A stretch of DNA of 64,000 nt from Phoronis australis (taxonomy: Eukaryota > Phoronida > Phoronidae). This document shows, piece by piece, positions 23,101-38,100 of the stretch. The DNA is taken from the NCBI GenBank assembly GCA_002633005.1, contig NMRA01000470.1, positions 131,496 through 195,495 of the forward strand, in the 5' to 3' direction. The notes under the pieces are model-generated. The model was given only the letters and a program-made list of their open reading frames with translations. It ran no database searches and was not told the origin of the DNA. How positions within the stretch are numbered: position 1 is the stretch's first letter; each line of letters opens with the position of its first letter. A program made the translations under genes and the position numbers.

Positions 23101-26100
23101 ATGTAATAAAATAGGTATATTTTCTCGAAAAGTTGCAAGCTAAACCGCGGGAATTTATTAAAGTCTTGAAGTATATCACCTAATGACACTGAAACAAGCA
23201 AAATTATATTGACTTCAAAAGTAGCTACTCTATGTCAGGGGTTCCCAGAATTGAATAGACAGTGATCTTAATTAGTGACACAACCACCTGCGCACGTCCA
23301 CAAAGTGCAACTTGTCAAGGACAAGCTGCGTGTCGATAAACACAGTGCTGTTGAAGGCTAAATTTTTGGATTGTTCTAAAACCGCCTCGAACCCCAAACC
23401 CCACGTCCCCCTCGAGCCACGATCCCTGGCCGACGATCCCTCGACCCAGTCTGCACAAGCTCGACTGGATTTGAACATAGAAAAAGTGCTGACTTGCAGG
23501 ACCAACGAGTCTGGTCGTGAGCTCGCCTGGCTTTTCTTTGTCTTTTTGCAATTCGGCAACTTTGAAAGCCAAAAACAGAAAACCGTAACCAAATCAAATC
23601 AAAGATCTACCAACGTACCTTCTGACACAGCGCCACCTATACTGAAAAAGGGCCCTGTGGAAATATGATGATCGACTCATGGAATTCCGTGTGTGGGCAT
23701 CAGTGCGCATGCCTTGGTCGGAAGTGGACTTTTTACATCGCCACCACTTCCACACGCCTTTATGCTCTTACTTGTTTGGGCTTAAGGCACTGGATCGGGT
23801 TTCCTTGATTTTGTTTACTTCGATCACTGCCTGTTTTAATAAAATGCAACTATTCAAGTTATAGGTGGTCGCCATACTACGTAAGCCTACGTAACAGTAA
23901 ACTGAAAGGGGTTTCCCAGGTTCCAACCAATGGGAATAAGTGAAGTTTATGACGTCGGTTTCATTACTTACAACCAATGAGAAGCCATGTTAAACAACAT
24001 TGGCAGTGCTACCTGAAAGAGTGTACTACCAACTTTACAAATTTTCCCGTCCTCGGCAGAGTGTAATCGTCTCGTCTGAACTTCAGTGAATGGTACATTC
24101 GAGTTATTTATAAGAGAGTGCGAAAAGGCTAAGAAAATGTAATTTTTTAAGTAAATACAGTTTGAAAAAACAAAATGTTAACTAAAAATCATCTCAAACT
24201 TACATGTGGTATTGTAAACGAGTATACGACGGAAAGCAAATAATAAAAATGCGAAGTTATTTGTATTCGAGTTACATGTAACGTACCCTCTCCCTAAGTT
24301 TAGTAGAACCACGGTAAAACATGGCCATCGGTAGCCGCTCGTGGAAATAATTCCGTGACAACGATAACACGCTCAAAATTTGCTATTTCAGACCATGTTC
24401 TTAAGCTACTTTCTGTTTTAACAACTAGCCTTGAGCCAGAGCACACTCAAGTACAGGCAAGTCTTGTGTCACTCAGCGACGTAATGTATAAAAAGCGTAA
24501 ATACATCTATTGCTGTAGGTCGTGGGTCGACGGGGTTGTGGGTCGTGGGGTGTGGGGGTCGAGGGTGTTCTAGAACAATCCCTCATTTTAGCTGAGTTTA
24601 GAGTGGGAAAAACAATTTGCTTGAGCTACTAGGCTACTTAAAAGTATTCCATGCTGGAAAGTGACAGTCCATTGCAACTTTAGATGGTGTTTCAGTACTA
24701 GCCAGACACGTGTTCTGGTAAGGTGGTAAGATTTTCGCATGGGCACACTTACAGTTTACTATTCACAAATGACCAAAACAACAAGCACCAAAATGGTTTA
24801 TCGACTTTCAAGAACCCATTTGTGAAAGTTGTGCCAAACACGATTAGAGTGAACATTATAAGGATTATATACCTGTTACGTCCAGCGACATGGTTTCTGT
24901 TGCCACCAACTCAGCATTTTTGTTATTTTTGGCCACGCAAACAAGATTGCCGCCGTGATAAAGAAATGTCACAAGCACGGACGCCGTAGCTTCGTTTTTA
25001 TTTTCATTTTTGATGGTGACCAGATCGAATGTCTTAAAGTCGGCAATATCTCCGCGACGCGACACGACATTTATGAATATATCTGAACCTTTGTTGGCCA
25101 CTCCGGATGTACACGTGACGTTAAGTAGTGTGTCGTTGGTTATCACTATTGTTTCGCTGGCGTTTGGTTTGTACTCGTAACTTCCAGCGAGTGTCATGTC
25201 TACTGTCCACGGGCCGCGCGGAGCACCGTCTGTAAAGTATGAACTCAGTCAGAGTGACAACAGAAGTCGCAAAAATGAATGAGCTTTCGCATACAGTGCC
25301 TCAAGTCTGTCAAGTCATTTAGCCTACAAAAGAAATGTCCTTACTGTGCATGTCACCATCATGTTTTCAATTGTCAGTTTAATGGGTTTAGAAGATATTA
25401 AAATGTGTGCACCTTTGACCTCGACACTTATTGACGTCCATGCTTTATTAGATTTGGCCAAGCTGTTTGTTGCGTTGCACCTTACGAAACTTAAGTCATA
25501 GTCTCGTTCCATTATTATGGTAAAAACACCTATTCGCGAGAGACCAATTTGGTCTTGACTCTTCTCATTGAATATTTCGACGTGTCCGTCTTTCTTGATC
25601 ACTTCTAACGAGAACAAAACTGGCTGCAATACTTTATCTGTGATGCACCGGAAGGTAATCTTTTCGGCCAGAGTAGTTAAACATGCGTTCCCACGACCAC
25701 GGCGTCCCCCAAGACAATAGAGAGCTGTTATTGCAGTCGGACCCACTGAAACGTGCAAGAAGAACTTACTGACTGCTAGTACGGCATGCATAGACGTAGC
25801 GTTGGGTTTCATGCAAGAGACTCCACATGAAGGTTTATAATGGGGCACTATTCTGAAAGCCCACTTCTCTGAGGGCCCACTACTCCGAAAAAACCACTAC
25901 TCCGAACGCCCACTGCTCCGAAGACCTACTACTCTTAAAAACCCATCACCACAAAATGTTTTTTTTAATTTGTTTAATTTTTTCACTCGACGTTCATAAA
26001 TTTTCTCTCATTTCACGAATGGGTTAATAATTTGTTACTTAGTATCGAAATGCCCACACAAAAAAAATAAAATTTGGACTATGACGTCCAAGGACTTGTT

Positions 26101-29100
26101 TCTGTTCTCCGTGATGGCAAGTAGCCCCATATGTTGATAAATTTAAACCGGCTTGACATGTTTCGGTTATTAAAACACCATCTTCAGAACCAAAAACAAT
26201 GGCCACCTCGCTAGGCCCTACAAAAAGTAATGATACACAGACATAGTCAGTTACAGAGAGTGTAACAGTAGATTAGACTAACAATGACAACCTGTGGTCG
26301 GCCAGTTGTTTTTGCTTCTGCGGATGGTGTTTTAATAAACGCTGAAATATGTCAAGTGGGTTTAAAGCCATCGTTGTTTTCATCAACATGTCTCTGCTTT
26401 CTACTGTCTTTGTAATTAAAGACTATTGTATGGTGTCTTCTTCGAAGTTCGTTTGACTTAAAGAAAGTGCACCATACTAATCATGTAAAGTGGCACAAAT
26501 GCGGTTCATATTTGGAGGAGGCGTGGGTTTCTTCGGGGTAATGCTTTTTTTCCTAGTGGTGGGCCTTCGGAGTAGCGGGTTTTCTCGGAGTAGTGGGCCT
26601 TCGGAATAGTGAGCTGTAACCATTAATCTTACGTAGGACCTTACAAATATTTCTGAATATTTATTCAAATATCTGCGAAATTGTAAGACGGTTACGATTA
26701 GCTTCTGAAAAACCTACCTATTACGTTCACTACAAAAGAAGCATTAACAGTTAAAAAATTGGTCTGTAAATTGGATGCCGAACAAGTGATCACAAGTCCA
26801 TGCTCGGATTCACCAAGGAATACGTGACTACTTGTTCTGAATGTCCTGTTCTTCATTTCTTGTATCCTGCTTCTTGGCAACGGGTAAGACAGACCACGTG
26901 ACGGTTTGTAAGCGTAGATGACCATACTGACACCGTTCTTTGCATAATCTGTCAAACACTCAATCTGCACCTCTCTATCATTATTAATGTGTATCACACT
27001 GTCGCGAATAGCGGGTCCGCCGTTCTGAGAAATAGTAACAGCTGTCGGTCCCACTGAAAAATGAAAGTCAATTCTTATGTTTTCGAATGCTTTTATGGTA
27101 TGCATATTAACACCGTGGCATGTACATGTACACCATTAGGAATCCAAGATACAACAGCGTTCACAATGGAAACTTTAGGGAAACGGGGTATATTGGGACT
27201 GCGGATAAATAAGATAAATAGGATCATTCCCAGTACACATAAACTAATGATGACTAGTCAGTTTCAACACTTTCAAAACCAAGCTAAGACGGCCGGTGAT
27301 AAGACACGCGGCAAGAAATAAGACACATATCGAAGACTGTTTAATCTTAAGACACTTGCATCAACCATATAGCTTGCATTTTTGAAACGATAATGCAGTA
27401 GAAATTTAATAGAAATGTATTCTTATCTTTCAGTCAGTTGAGGGAACGTTGGGCGGTACGAAAAAGCTTTTAAGCGCCATTACACCGGTGCTTTCTGTCA
27501 AAAAACAAGTTTTGATCTAGAGCACTTAAGGTCATAATAATTACGATGGGACAGTGGTGCCAGAGTTTTGCAAAATAACGTATGCAAGACAGAAAGCCAA
27601 CACGTTACTTAGGTCTTCAACAGGCCTATTGCAGCAGGCACTGTGCTTTATTTTCAGTGGCCATACTCAGGAAGTCTACTAGCCTGCTTGAGGAATTTTG
27701 CAAGTGTTTTTAAATACTTAAACTAAAAATGCTTTTGTTAGACAGTCTCTACTGAAACTGCTTTACTTCCAAAGCATTCTTATCTAATGATTTGATTAGT
27801 GAAGCACATGGTGCTCTGGTCATCTCAATAGGTGCAATTGATCGCGCTTTCTCCTAACTTAAACATTTTGGTGCGCTACGTTTGGAAAAGAACACTGAAT
27901 CGACTACGAGATGTCCATAAGAAATATATGGATTTGAGATGTATTACCTAAGACGTCTAAAGATATCGTTAGAGTAGTATTGACTCTCGGCTGCTGGGAA
28001 TTTCGTGCTGAGCAAGTTACATTAGCACCTGCGTGTTTAGAGGTTATTTTGAACTGGTGGCTAGCTTTATAAGTAGCCTCGCCCAGCGGCCGCACGAGAG
28101 GCTGTGGTTGCAAAGTTCCTTCCGTCATCGATAACTCGTAACCAAATTCCACGGCTGGCGAGGTTGGGTCTGTTATACAGTGCACAGTAAAGTAACTTGT
28201 TTCGGGAACGGCGCATACCAAATGTGTACAGTTGTAATATCCCGAGTATTCGTATCTGATTGACTTTGGCCCATCTGTATTTGACAAAATAAATAATCGA
28301 TATCCAATGAACGATGACCATACATGTATTCTTTCAACGTTAAACAGCCAAGGAAACATGAACCTCTTTGGGCCGTCAGGGACGAAACTATCAAGAATGT
28401 ACTGAATGGGTTCCCCTCTTGCAGCCGCAGAAGATCAAAGTCGTGCATTACATAGAGCTTTGACACCAGCATTGGTAGCGGCAGTAAGTGGCACTGACCG
28501 ACTGGAGACACAACTGCTGTTCCAGGGTGCAAGTGGCTCCCATAGTGGATCAAACTTAGGCCCTCCAAAATTTTGTTTGTGACATCATTCCCAGACAACT
28601 AAATTATTCTTACACTGGGGGCTGATCGGTGAGTCGCTTTTGATTGTAGATCGATGATGACAATTTCCAGAAAATTGTTTTAATTCGTGTCTACTTTGTG
28701 TACAAAATTCTGGGGCTTGACCTTACCTATTTCTCTATAAGCAGCTAATACGTGTAATTATAAACCGAAGTCGCGCTGTTCGACGTAGGCCTATCCCACG
28801 TTAAATACAACAACCGAAAGTTCGGTTGTTCACAATTAATTAATAAAAACACCTCTAGTATGCAATTTGCATCTCGGTGACATACCTTGATCTCAACAAA
28901 ATTCATTTCAATTGCGGCGTGTAAGTCATTTGCAAGTTAAAAATACTTTTTCCTTTTCATTCTCCAGTTTACAACACGGGGAGTTTCGCCAATCGAAAAA
29001 TATCACTAAAATGTGAACATTTTGTATCTTTCAGCACTGCTTGTGTTTGCCTTATTATACAATGAATTGTTTCAATTTTGTAAAAAGTGGGCGGGACTTC

Positions 29101-32100
29101 GCAGAAACATAGTTATATGTGGCGCCCGTTGAGGGAGTAGTCATGAAGCATGAGTAAGCTGTCACGGCTGATGTATTATGTAATGGGGGTATAACAAAAA
29201 TTAAAATTATACTAAAAATTCAGTACAGTTAAAAATGTTTGGAGTTGTGTTGAATGAGCGTTAAGTGAGCTTAAGTTTCGACTGAACTAAATTTGCATTA
29301 AACGAAATTTTGACTAAAATGAAGAGGAAGGGTACTTTAAGAATCGCTGCATGAGAAACTCGAGCACAGTGAATATTCTGCAAACATGGTGTGTCGCAGC
29401 AAACGATTTCTCTACTCTACAGTTTTTCATGAGTTAATCCATCTTCGAAAATGACATTATTTGTCATTTCATTTCGTTGTTTTTCAAAAAGTTGAATCAG
29501 ACTTTTTAATCATTTTTCACTCAATCTAAGATCAGTTACTGCTGTAAGCTCGACCAACTTAAAGGCAGCGTAAAGTAAGCCAACCTTTTAGATATGTTAA
29601 ATACGCGTACTTTTGTGCAGCATATCTTTATTTCGTTTTATTCCACATAACCACTAATTAAATCCTACACATTTTATGCCCCCCATATTACGTGCCCCAA
29701 TCAGAAACCCCTCTCATTTTCTTGACCTATCACAATCGACTGGTTTATTGACATCATCTTTGTGACCAGCACATTACCGCACTAACCACAGCCTGAACAG
29801 CTGATCGCCTGCCAAATATTAAGTACACTCTAGGAACGTCACCAATTAGAAACATCACCGACGTTCGGCATCAGTGTCGATTGATAACGCGATTACTAAC
29901 CAAAACAATCGTGTCAGGCAACGCACCTTTCTAACCCAACACAATGAACAACCATCGGCGGATTTAGGGGGGCCCAGCTTTCCGAAAAAACGAGAGTTCT
30001 TAACTGAAACCGTTGATGTTGTCCATCACTCTAAACATGCAATTGGTTATATGTCATGTTCATGTTTAAATAACTTTCTCTTGTCGTAATTATAAAAGCT
30101 TTCGGTTGGTGTAAAACAAGTCTTGATTTTAAGCCTAAACCTAGTTTTATATATAATTTACTAATGTCACTAAAGTTAATCCTGGACGTTTCCGGGAATA
30201 CATACATGCAGCCCTGAGTTCAAACTCAGATTCCACAGGGACGATGGCAGGATCAGAATTTTTGGCTACGCACTTGACGAAGGTCTGGTCGTCATTTCTG
30301 TTGACTACAAATTGAAGTGTAGAATTCACAGCAAACCCAGTCAGCTGTCCACTTTTCAATGCGTACACCGAAGAATCGAATGTCTTGTTAGTCAATGTCG
30401 GATGCGACCACGAAACGGAGGCATTTGGAAACATAATGTCTGACGCGCAAAGCAGCCTCACTTCGTCTCCCTCGGCAGGATAGTGTGCAGATGACGTCAC
30501 AGTGACCGTGTCAGGTCCGACTGAAATTGCAAGGATTAAGCATGACTGGAACACAATATGAAACACTTGCCTTATTGATAAATGACCAATTGTTACAATG
30601 ACAATGGCTTTAAGGGCTAAATAGGACTGTTTAGTTGACTGTGTGCATGAATCATAAAGTACAACATCCCAAAAACTCATGTACAGTTGTATTTAAATGA
30701 ATAACAGAAACAGCAAAACTATGCCATATTTCAGTAGCCTTTTAAAGGGTGAGACGTGGATCCCAATCCTTGAATGAAAGCTGAAGTACCGTATTCAGAT
30801 ATTGGCAACCAAAATCATCAGCCTTCTAAAATTTTCAAGTCCACCAAAATCTTCAAGTATAACCCATGGTCTGTGCCCAACACACGTACACACATTAGCT
30901 CACGATTAGTCGAATGTTGAAAATAGTATATTTGCGCTCTAAAACTGCGTCGTAAATGAACATCGCGGCATCATTCAGTTGCACCTATATCATGCAAGTC
31001 TGACATATTTAACAGTATTAAACTGGGGTCTAACCAAGTTAAATCTGGTTTAAGACCTTAATACAGGTCTAAGGAATATACACCTCGTTGGTGAAATGAA
31101 AGCTGAATTAGACCAGGCCTAAACTGGAGTTAAACCAGGTTTTACTAGGCCAATGGTCTAAAAGTTAAACCACTTTTAGGAAATTCAGATTATCTTTAAA
31201 CCTGGTTTAAGTCCAGTTTAATCTACGTTTAACTTTAAACCACCTTCATGAAATCGGCTGCTAGAGTTCTTCAGCTAAAGGAGATTGCGCTCCACGCCAC
31301 GACACTACCTCCATTACATGGTGTCACGCGTGTAATGCAACAGTTTGCAAATCTTTTGCCTCGCCGTCTTCACACGGTCTTGTGCCTATCCATGGACCGT
31401 GAACAAAAACGAGACTCGTCAGAGAGCACCATGGTCCTCAACTGTTGCTGGTTCCAGCGAACGTGTTGTCTACATCATCTCATTCGGGTGAATCGTCAAT
31501 TCTGTGCTAACCGCCCGCGGTGTTAGCAGCACCTGCTGCGGCAGATATCCATGAGCACCAGCACAATCTCCGTGCACCAAAGTTGTGGGACGGAGTGGGC
31601 GCAAGTTTCTGAAAAGCCCTCTTGCATGTGGAGGTAATTTTTTCCAGCCCTTCAATGGTGACTGCATGGAGAGGTGATTCTTGGCTTGGATGACTTGTTA
31701 CGATAACCGCCTGCTCTAGGGCCTGGTGTTCCCGATGCATGGTACGCCTATCAGGGGACGGAATGCAGCTGCTGGTGTTGACTTGGGACAACCAGCAATG
31801 ATACGGAGGCAAGTGTTCTGTAGCCGTTCAAGTCTACCAATTTGGTTTTGACTAACGCGGACCATGTGGAGGGCGTAATCTACCACAGTCAAGGCTCTTG
31901 AAAAGCTCCTTTGCCTTTCTGCCAGGTGTGGCACGAAGAGCAGGGATCCCTCGACTGGCTCGATTGATGACTGGTGTCTGAGTGTCTCAGATGGCAAGAT
32001 TGGAATTTCAACGTAAACAGGGAGATGGACATTTGAGGCGATTGCCCAAGATGCACAGCAAAGCCTCGCATTTCTCACCATTGCAACTTGTACCATTACA

Positions 32101-35100
32101 AGAGTAGTAGTTTTTGTTACCTGTCAGTATTGGCTGAGTCCTCTCAATGAGTTGTTGGGGTTAACTGTACACCGCGCATGTTATGCTGTCATCGGCGAAG
32201 GTCCAGAGCCTGCAGTCGGTTATTCAAGGGCAGAGTATAGATATTGAAAAACACAGGGGATAGAGGAGATTCCTGGAGAAGGTCGAGGTTGATGCTGATC
32301 CAGTCAAAGCGCCAGGACTTATGTTTTAGCATGCAGATAAGACCCAACGACCGAAGATAGCAAAGATGTCAAGGTGTAACATGCCATCAACAAGAACAGG
32401 GAGGCGGACAGAGTTGTAGTCACACTCAAGATCAAGTCCTACAAGCAGGACCTTCTTATGGTTTTCAAATCTTTCCAGATATTTGCAGAGACGCTGCATT
32501 AGCCCAAATATTACGTTGCGGGCGATATGCCTCCCTGCCATTAGGGAACCAGGCTTCCATTAGTCTTGAAATCCGGCGAGCGATGATTTTCTCTGGGATC
32601 TTACCCAGGTTTTGCATGACGATGACGCGATACTCAAGTTTACATAAAAAGAACCAAAATGGTAATCAAAAACAAACAAACAAAGAAACAACGCATTTAC
32701 GCTCATGGTGATGTCAATACGTTTTCAAGGACAACATGGTCGGCATTCAGGAATCGTTCATGAACTCACACAACAGGAACTCAGGTCACGGAAAGAGACG
32801 TGAATAGTCGATGATTTTCTGATCTCGGCCGACGTACAAAATTGTGCTACAAACGCTTTTAGTCTGATAACAGAAAGGATGTGAACATTACGCTATGTTA
32901 CATGTTACTTAATTTGGTACATATTTTTAATTTTTTAACAAGAATCCCCTTAGATAAGGACTTTTTAAAGTTTTAAAAAACAACAACGGCAACAATTCAT
33001 TTACAAGGGCAATTACAACGCAAGTACCATGGTAATGGGAATACTATTTAGAATAACAATATTTATTGCATGTGAAGTTCTACCGTGAGAATAAAAGTTA
33101 TGAACAATGTCTTTAGTAACATTTTAGGCCTATATTAAATGATAATTTGGGATAGGTGTGTGAACTCCGAACTGCTACATCTCGAAACTTTGTTTTTATT
33201 TTAAAATGGAGTTAAATTTGACTGTTTATTTTTGTGCGCTCGGGGGGGGCCTATTTTGGTTGATGTGATGAATGTCTCGTCCTAGATAGCATAGATAACT
33301 CAAAATTTTGGTTAAAAAATCACTTACGTCAACCATAATATAGATGTAACCGAGCGCAGTGATAGACACTAAGCTATGGTGAATTCTATAATACCAAGGA
33401 AATGTCAAAAATAACTTGTAGTTGTTGTTAAATTAAACACAGGCCCTAGTGATTTCCTGTAAGTGTTCTTTTGCAGATTCCTCAAAATCTCTGCCACCCT
33501 ATGAGCCGTGACTAATAGGTATGCACGAATATGTCAAAGTTATTGGACCAATGATTCGAGGTCCCATACTTGATATTCACAACGATAAACATGAGGTCGG
33601 ACAGAGCAAAATTTGCGTTAACCAAAAAACCAATGCTTTTTGCAACATCGTGGAAACAGTGGGCCTAATTTTGTTTTTAGGACTTTGAAATAAATTGCTA
33701 TACTTACATATAATCTCTATAGTAAACTCCTTGCTCTGTGTCAATGTCGGTTCTTTCTTGTTGACTGCCTTACATTGTATGACGTCCTTATGGAATCTTT
33801 TACTCGTCACGAAAGAGATGCGATTCTTGCAAGTGATTACGTTTTCCGCTTCCGAGCAGGAACTTCTAGATTTGTTGTACTTGCTGCTAAAATTCTGATT
33901 CGATACGATTTTCCAAGTGACTTCTGCGCCAGGGTTAACTTTGGCAGTTGCGCACTCCATTGTCACGGGATGTCCCTCTAGAAATCGGAGTGTTTTCTCG
34001 CTTATTGCTTGTTTCAGTGAAATATCTTGGACAGTTACAAAATCTGGTCCATCTAAATGAAGCAAAGAGGTCATGCCAATCATCTTAAGTAAGTTTGATT
34101 AACATCGTGGCATTCCATCGTGTAATACGTTGCTGCTTTACATTCATAATTGAGGAGGTTGGCTTGACTGAAAATGTCTGCATTTTAATAACAATTATGG
34201 TCTTATTATATTTATATTATACAGTACCTGGTAGCTATTGCATGCACACTGGGGAAGTTAAAGCTTTGAAATACTATTTTGTTTACTTATGTTTATCGTA
34301 TGTCAAAAAACAGCTTGATCATGAAATTCAGGACAAGGGTCTTGGATAAAAACATTTTGATTTGGTGGAAGTCATGGGACCTGATATGAGGAAGCGTGTA
34401 CCTGCAAAACGGTGTCATGGGGTCATCAATTTGGAAGCACTGAGGACCTCAACATACTCAAACGCTATTGATAACTGCTTGCACGTGTTACAATTTATCA
34501 AACGGAAATCTGTAGGCACGTCTTAACAAAGATGGGTAACCAGTGTATAACCTGAACATTGGCTTTGAGGGTTATTAGCCTTTACATTTTCGTCTGATAA
34601 AAGAACTGTTGCTAGCTGTTGTCAAAATAGAACTCATTTGGAGTGGGCTGCAAATAATTGTCCCTGTCCAGAAAGAGCATCCAGCTATGGTGAATGGAAC
34701 TGAAGCAAATTTAATGGTAAACTGAAGAATGGCTTATATTCCTTGTCATTTTGTTAACAAAGTCTTGTTAAATTCGCACCCACAGTTCGTCCTCAGGAAA
34801 ACTGTCATGAACAGTCAACCATGAAAAAACACTCAACACCCATACGTTCATTTTGTAAAGGAGTGAATATGCAAGAAGCACAGGTATGTTTTTTTGAAAT
34901 TAAAGTGCTATTAAGCACTACACTAATTTCTTCAGATTCTATCTTTCTAAGAATCCCATCATAGGTGTTCGATGTAGTTTTCGATTCTGACCTTCCCTTC
35001 GGATGCCAGGGGAGCAGGAAAGATGGAGCCCAAATGCGCCTGGTTTGCCATTCCCCTAAGAAAAAGTAAGCGTCTACCAGAAATGAACTTACAAGATAAA

Positions 35101-38100
35101 TCTAAAACTGACCAGCAGACTTCCTCCATTCTGATATCTAAAATAAATTTTTGACCTAAAAGCTTATAGCAGTTATAAACCGCATTCCGTAGCACAACTA
35201 TATTTTGTTTTTGACCATGTACCGCTCTAGAATTGGTATCGACGTGTTCCTTAATCACATCAGAAATAGGTTTTGGTCTTGCAAAGAACTGACAGTGCAT
35301 TGTCGGTCGGGACCTTGCTGGCGCCTAAACTGGCGCGCCATGAGCAGTCAACTTGAAGTGCCTGGTACTAAGCAATAACTAACTGTTATTTCTTTCGGAG
35401 ACCGGAAACCACACCTGTTTTGACTAGGGAACAATTCAAAACCAAATTTAGACATGTAACTGTAATCAAAAGTTTTGTTTCATGACGGAAGATACGCGTG
35501 TAGCCGCTTCAATAAAAACAGACTTTGACCTGCGCTTTCAATTAACACGTGTCCCATTTTTCACTAAGCCCGCCTTATGCCCATTTCGTCACCGGTGAAC
35601 ATTTCACTGTGGACCAGTGCAGTGTTATGCAAATTCAGTTTGTAAACTGTTATTAGTCACTTTGGCTGAAGCCGAACGTTGCTCCTGGGCTATTTGTTTT
35701 AAATCACTATATTCCTTAGTGAGAATGACAGTCAATAAACCTAGTAAACAATATAATTTTTGTGAGCGCAGAATGAGACAAATACTTACATGCTGTAGAG
35801 ATGTGTATTCGGCTGTTAACGTATGCTTTCACGTTGCCACCATCGTCCAGAGCCTCACATCGTATCAGTTTACCGTCATGAAATTCGATGGGGCGGAATT
35901 GAAAATTGATCGAGTAAATCCGCGTATTTCGTTTAACTTCCACGCTCTTCACTGCTGACCGTTGCCCAATTATGCTCGTTATCCATCTCAATCGGACAGA
36001 GGGAAATACTTCATCTGTTGCACACGTCAATGTTTGGGGAATGTAGAGTGGTATTTGAAGCTTGTCGTCTTCAACTGCCGCGCCTTTAATGACCAGCGTC
36101 GTTGGACCATCTGTAGTCACATCATTCAAAACAATTTACTTAAAACAAGAATATTCTCTATTGAGGTAGGAATCTGTAACGTTTCCCAAGAGGAAAGCAC
36201 TGGGGGCTTTGTGTGCAGTGGTCTTGCACCGCCCCCACGTGTCATGTTCCCGGCAGTGGCGCATCAAAATCGAAGGGAAGGATTAGGCAGCATTGTGTCG
36301 CAATCAACTGTTGCAGAAATTGACCGGGGAAATATATTTTGAGTGAGCGGATTCAGGTTATGACAATACACTCAGAGTCAAGAAAAAAAAAACGTTTACA
36401 TTAGCCGACGTAGAAAAGTCAATAAACCGGGAAATTAAAATTGTGGTACGTATCCTTTCATGTCCAATTTAACTAAACTATGAAAGCAGAGCTTTTCTGA
36501 AGAGGAGTCCAAACTTACCGCCATAACCTTAGCCTCACTTTCTTCCACACTCATATACATTAAAAACGTCTCGGGAAGTATTACGAATATCCTAATCAGG
36601 TTTCAGTTGAGTGTCTTTCATGCTCGCGTTTTCTTTTGTGAGGCGATTTCCATTCGCCATACGCATTACTATTCTTAAAGGAGAATGCCATCCAGAAAAC
36701 AACCTATTTAGTATCAATTTAGATCCAATAGTTCCACTCGATAACAGCAAGTACAGTTCTTTTACCTGACACCTGACGGCAGATGGAGGTGTTGAAATTA
36801 ACCAATGACGTCACAGGTTCGAGCGCAGTCGGTTCAGTAGTTCACAACACGCTTACTGGTGTCAGCTTATAGCTTGAATTCATCGTTTCACACCAATAAA
36901 TGCTCAAAATTCGATACAAAACCCTTACAAATACATCGAGTTCTTGAACAGATGAGTTGTTTTATTTCGGTGCGGATCCTGGGGCTTGCTTAATGAAAGT
37001 GACTTAATACAAAAGGCAGAAATTTGCTTTTACGCTTCCCATAACTATTTTTGAACAATAATTAAAAACTCAATAAGGAAAGGACAAAGTGCCTGAGAAT
37101 GTACCCAAAACATACACATAAAATCTTTACAAATTATTTCCACGCAGTAATGATGATGATTACATGATTAAACCTTTATTAGGCAAGTTAGGGGGCCATG
37201 TTCTTGCTAGGACTGTAATGCGTGAGCCGTGTTGTTCAGGTAGCCTGGCGAAGCACAATCTTTGAACAAGAAGTTCAATTCGAATTAGCCGAAGCATTTC
37301 CTCGTTTGGACAAATGTGAACCCCTTGAAAAAAGAAGTTTCTTGGATTTTCTGCATTAAGATTCACACAGAATTTTCAGTTTATCTTCATTGTTGATAAT
37401 CTTAATTACAAATTGTACGGTGAACTTGAATTCTCGAGCTTGAAATTGAGTTTTAATTCTTGACTCCGCCTTTTTGTTGCTCGATTTCGGAGGTCATAGG
37501 GCATGAATTTTAATCATTAAATAACCACCCGATACATACCACTGGAAAGCCATCCGAACAAAACGGCCCTCACACTCATCATCATAGCTCCGCACTCATG
37601 AGCGCGACTCATGGACCTCTAAACTCTGTTCACTAACTCACAAACAAGGCTAGCAACTTGTACTTTAGTCTTGTCAATTAGTCGGCTCATATTTGAATAA
37701 CACCATAAAGGCTGTTATGTTAAGAGCCTCGTTTTTGTGAGTGCAGAGCCGTGTTTGTGAGTCAGTAGTATGTATCGGTCTGAGTGAATAGACACATTAA
37801 TCGTCTGCGTTTTCTTCGCTCCACACAGTCACAGATCCTGGATATAGGGAACTCTATGGCTGCATTTGATTCACTATGACAGGTCGACCGGGTCAAGGTT
37901 AAGATCTCTGCTTGGTGCTTCCGACTGTTTTTTAAGCTTGACATTGTTTTCCAGAACCAATGAGACGCCTTAGCCGGTTGACTGGTGGAGTGAATCAAGT
38001 GTAGCCTTCATAACTAGCCTTACGTGCAACTCTCAATGTCGTGTTGATGACGTATTCAGGACAGCAGCTTTGACAGCTTAAGACGGTCTCATGGTCTGCA

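Noticed and set aside
23312-23668. 118-codon plus-strand frame and three overlapping minus frames
   Set aside because: They cover the GC-rich end of a TIR element; openness in four frames reflects composition.
28173-28598. 141-codon minus-strand frame upstream of Ig12
   Set aside because: It overlaps the Ig12 exon in another frame; the rest shows no Ig cysteines or phase-1 splice sites.
30147-30680. 177-codon frame as one long exon
   Set aside because: The real exon is 30206-30520; both frame extensions run into introns past clear splice sites.
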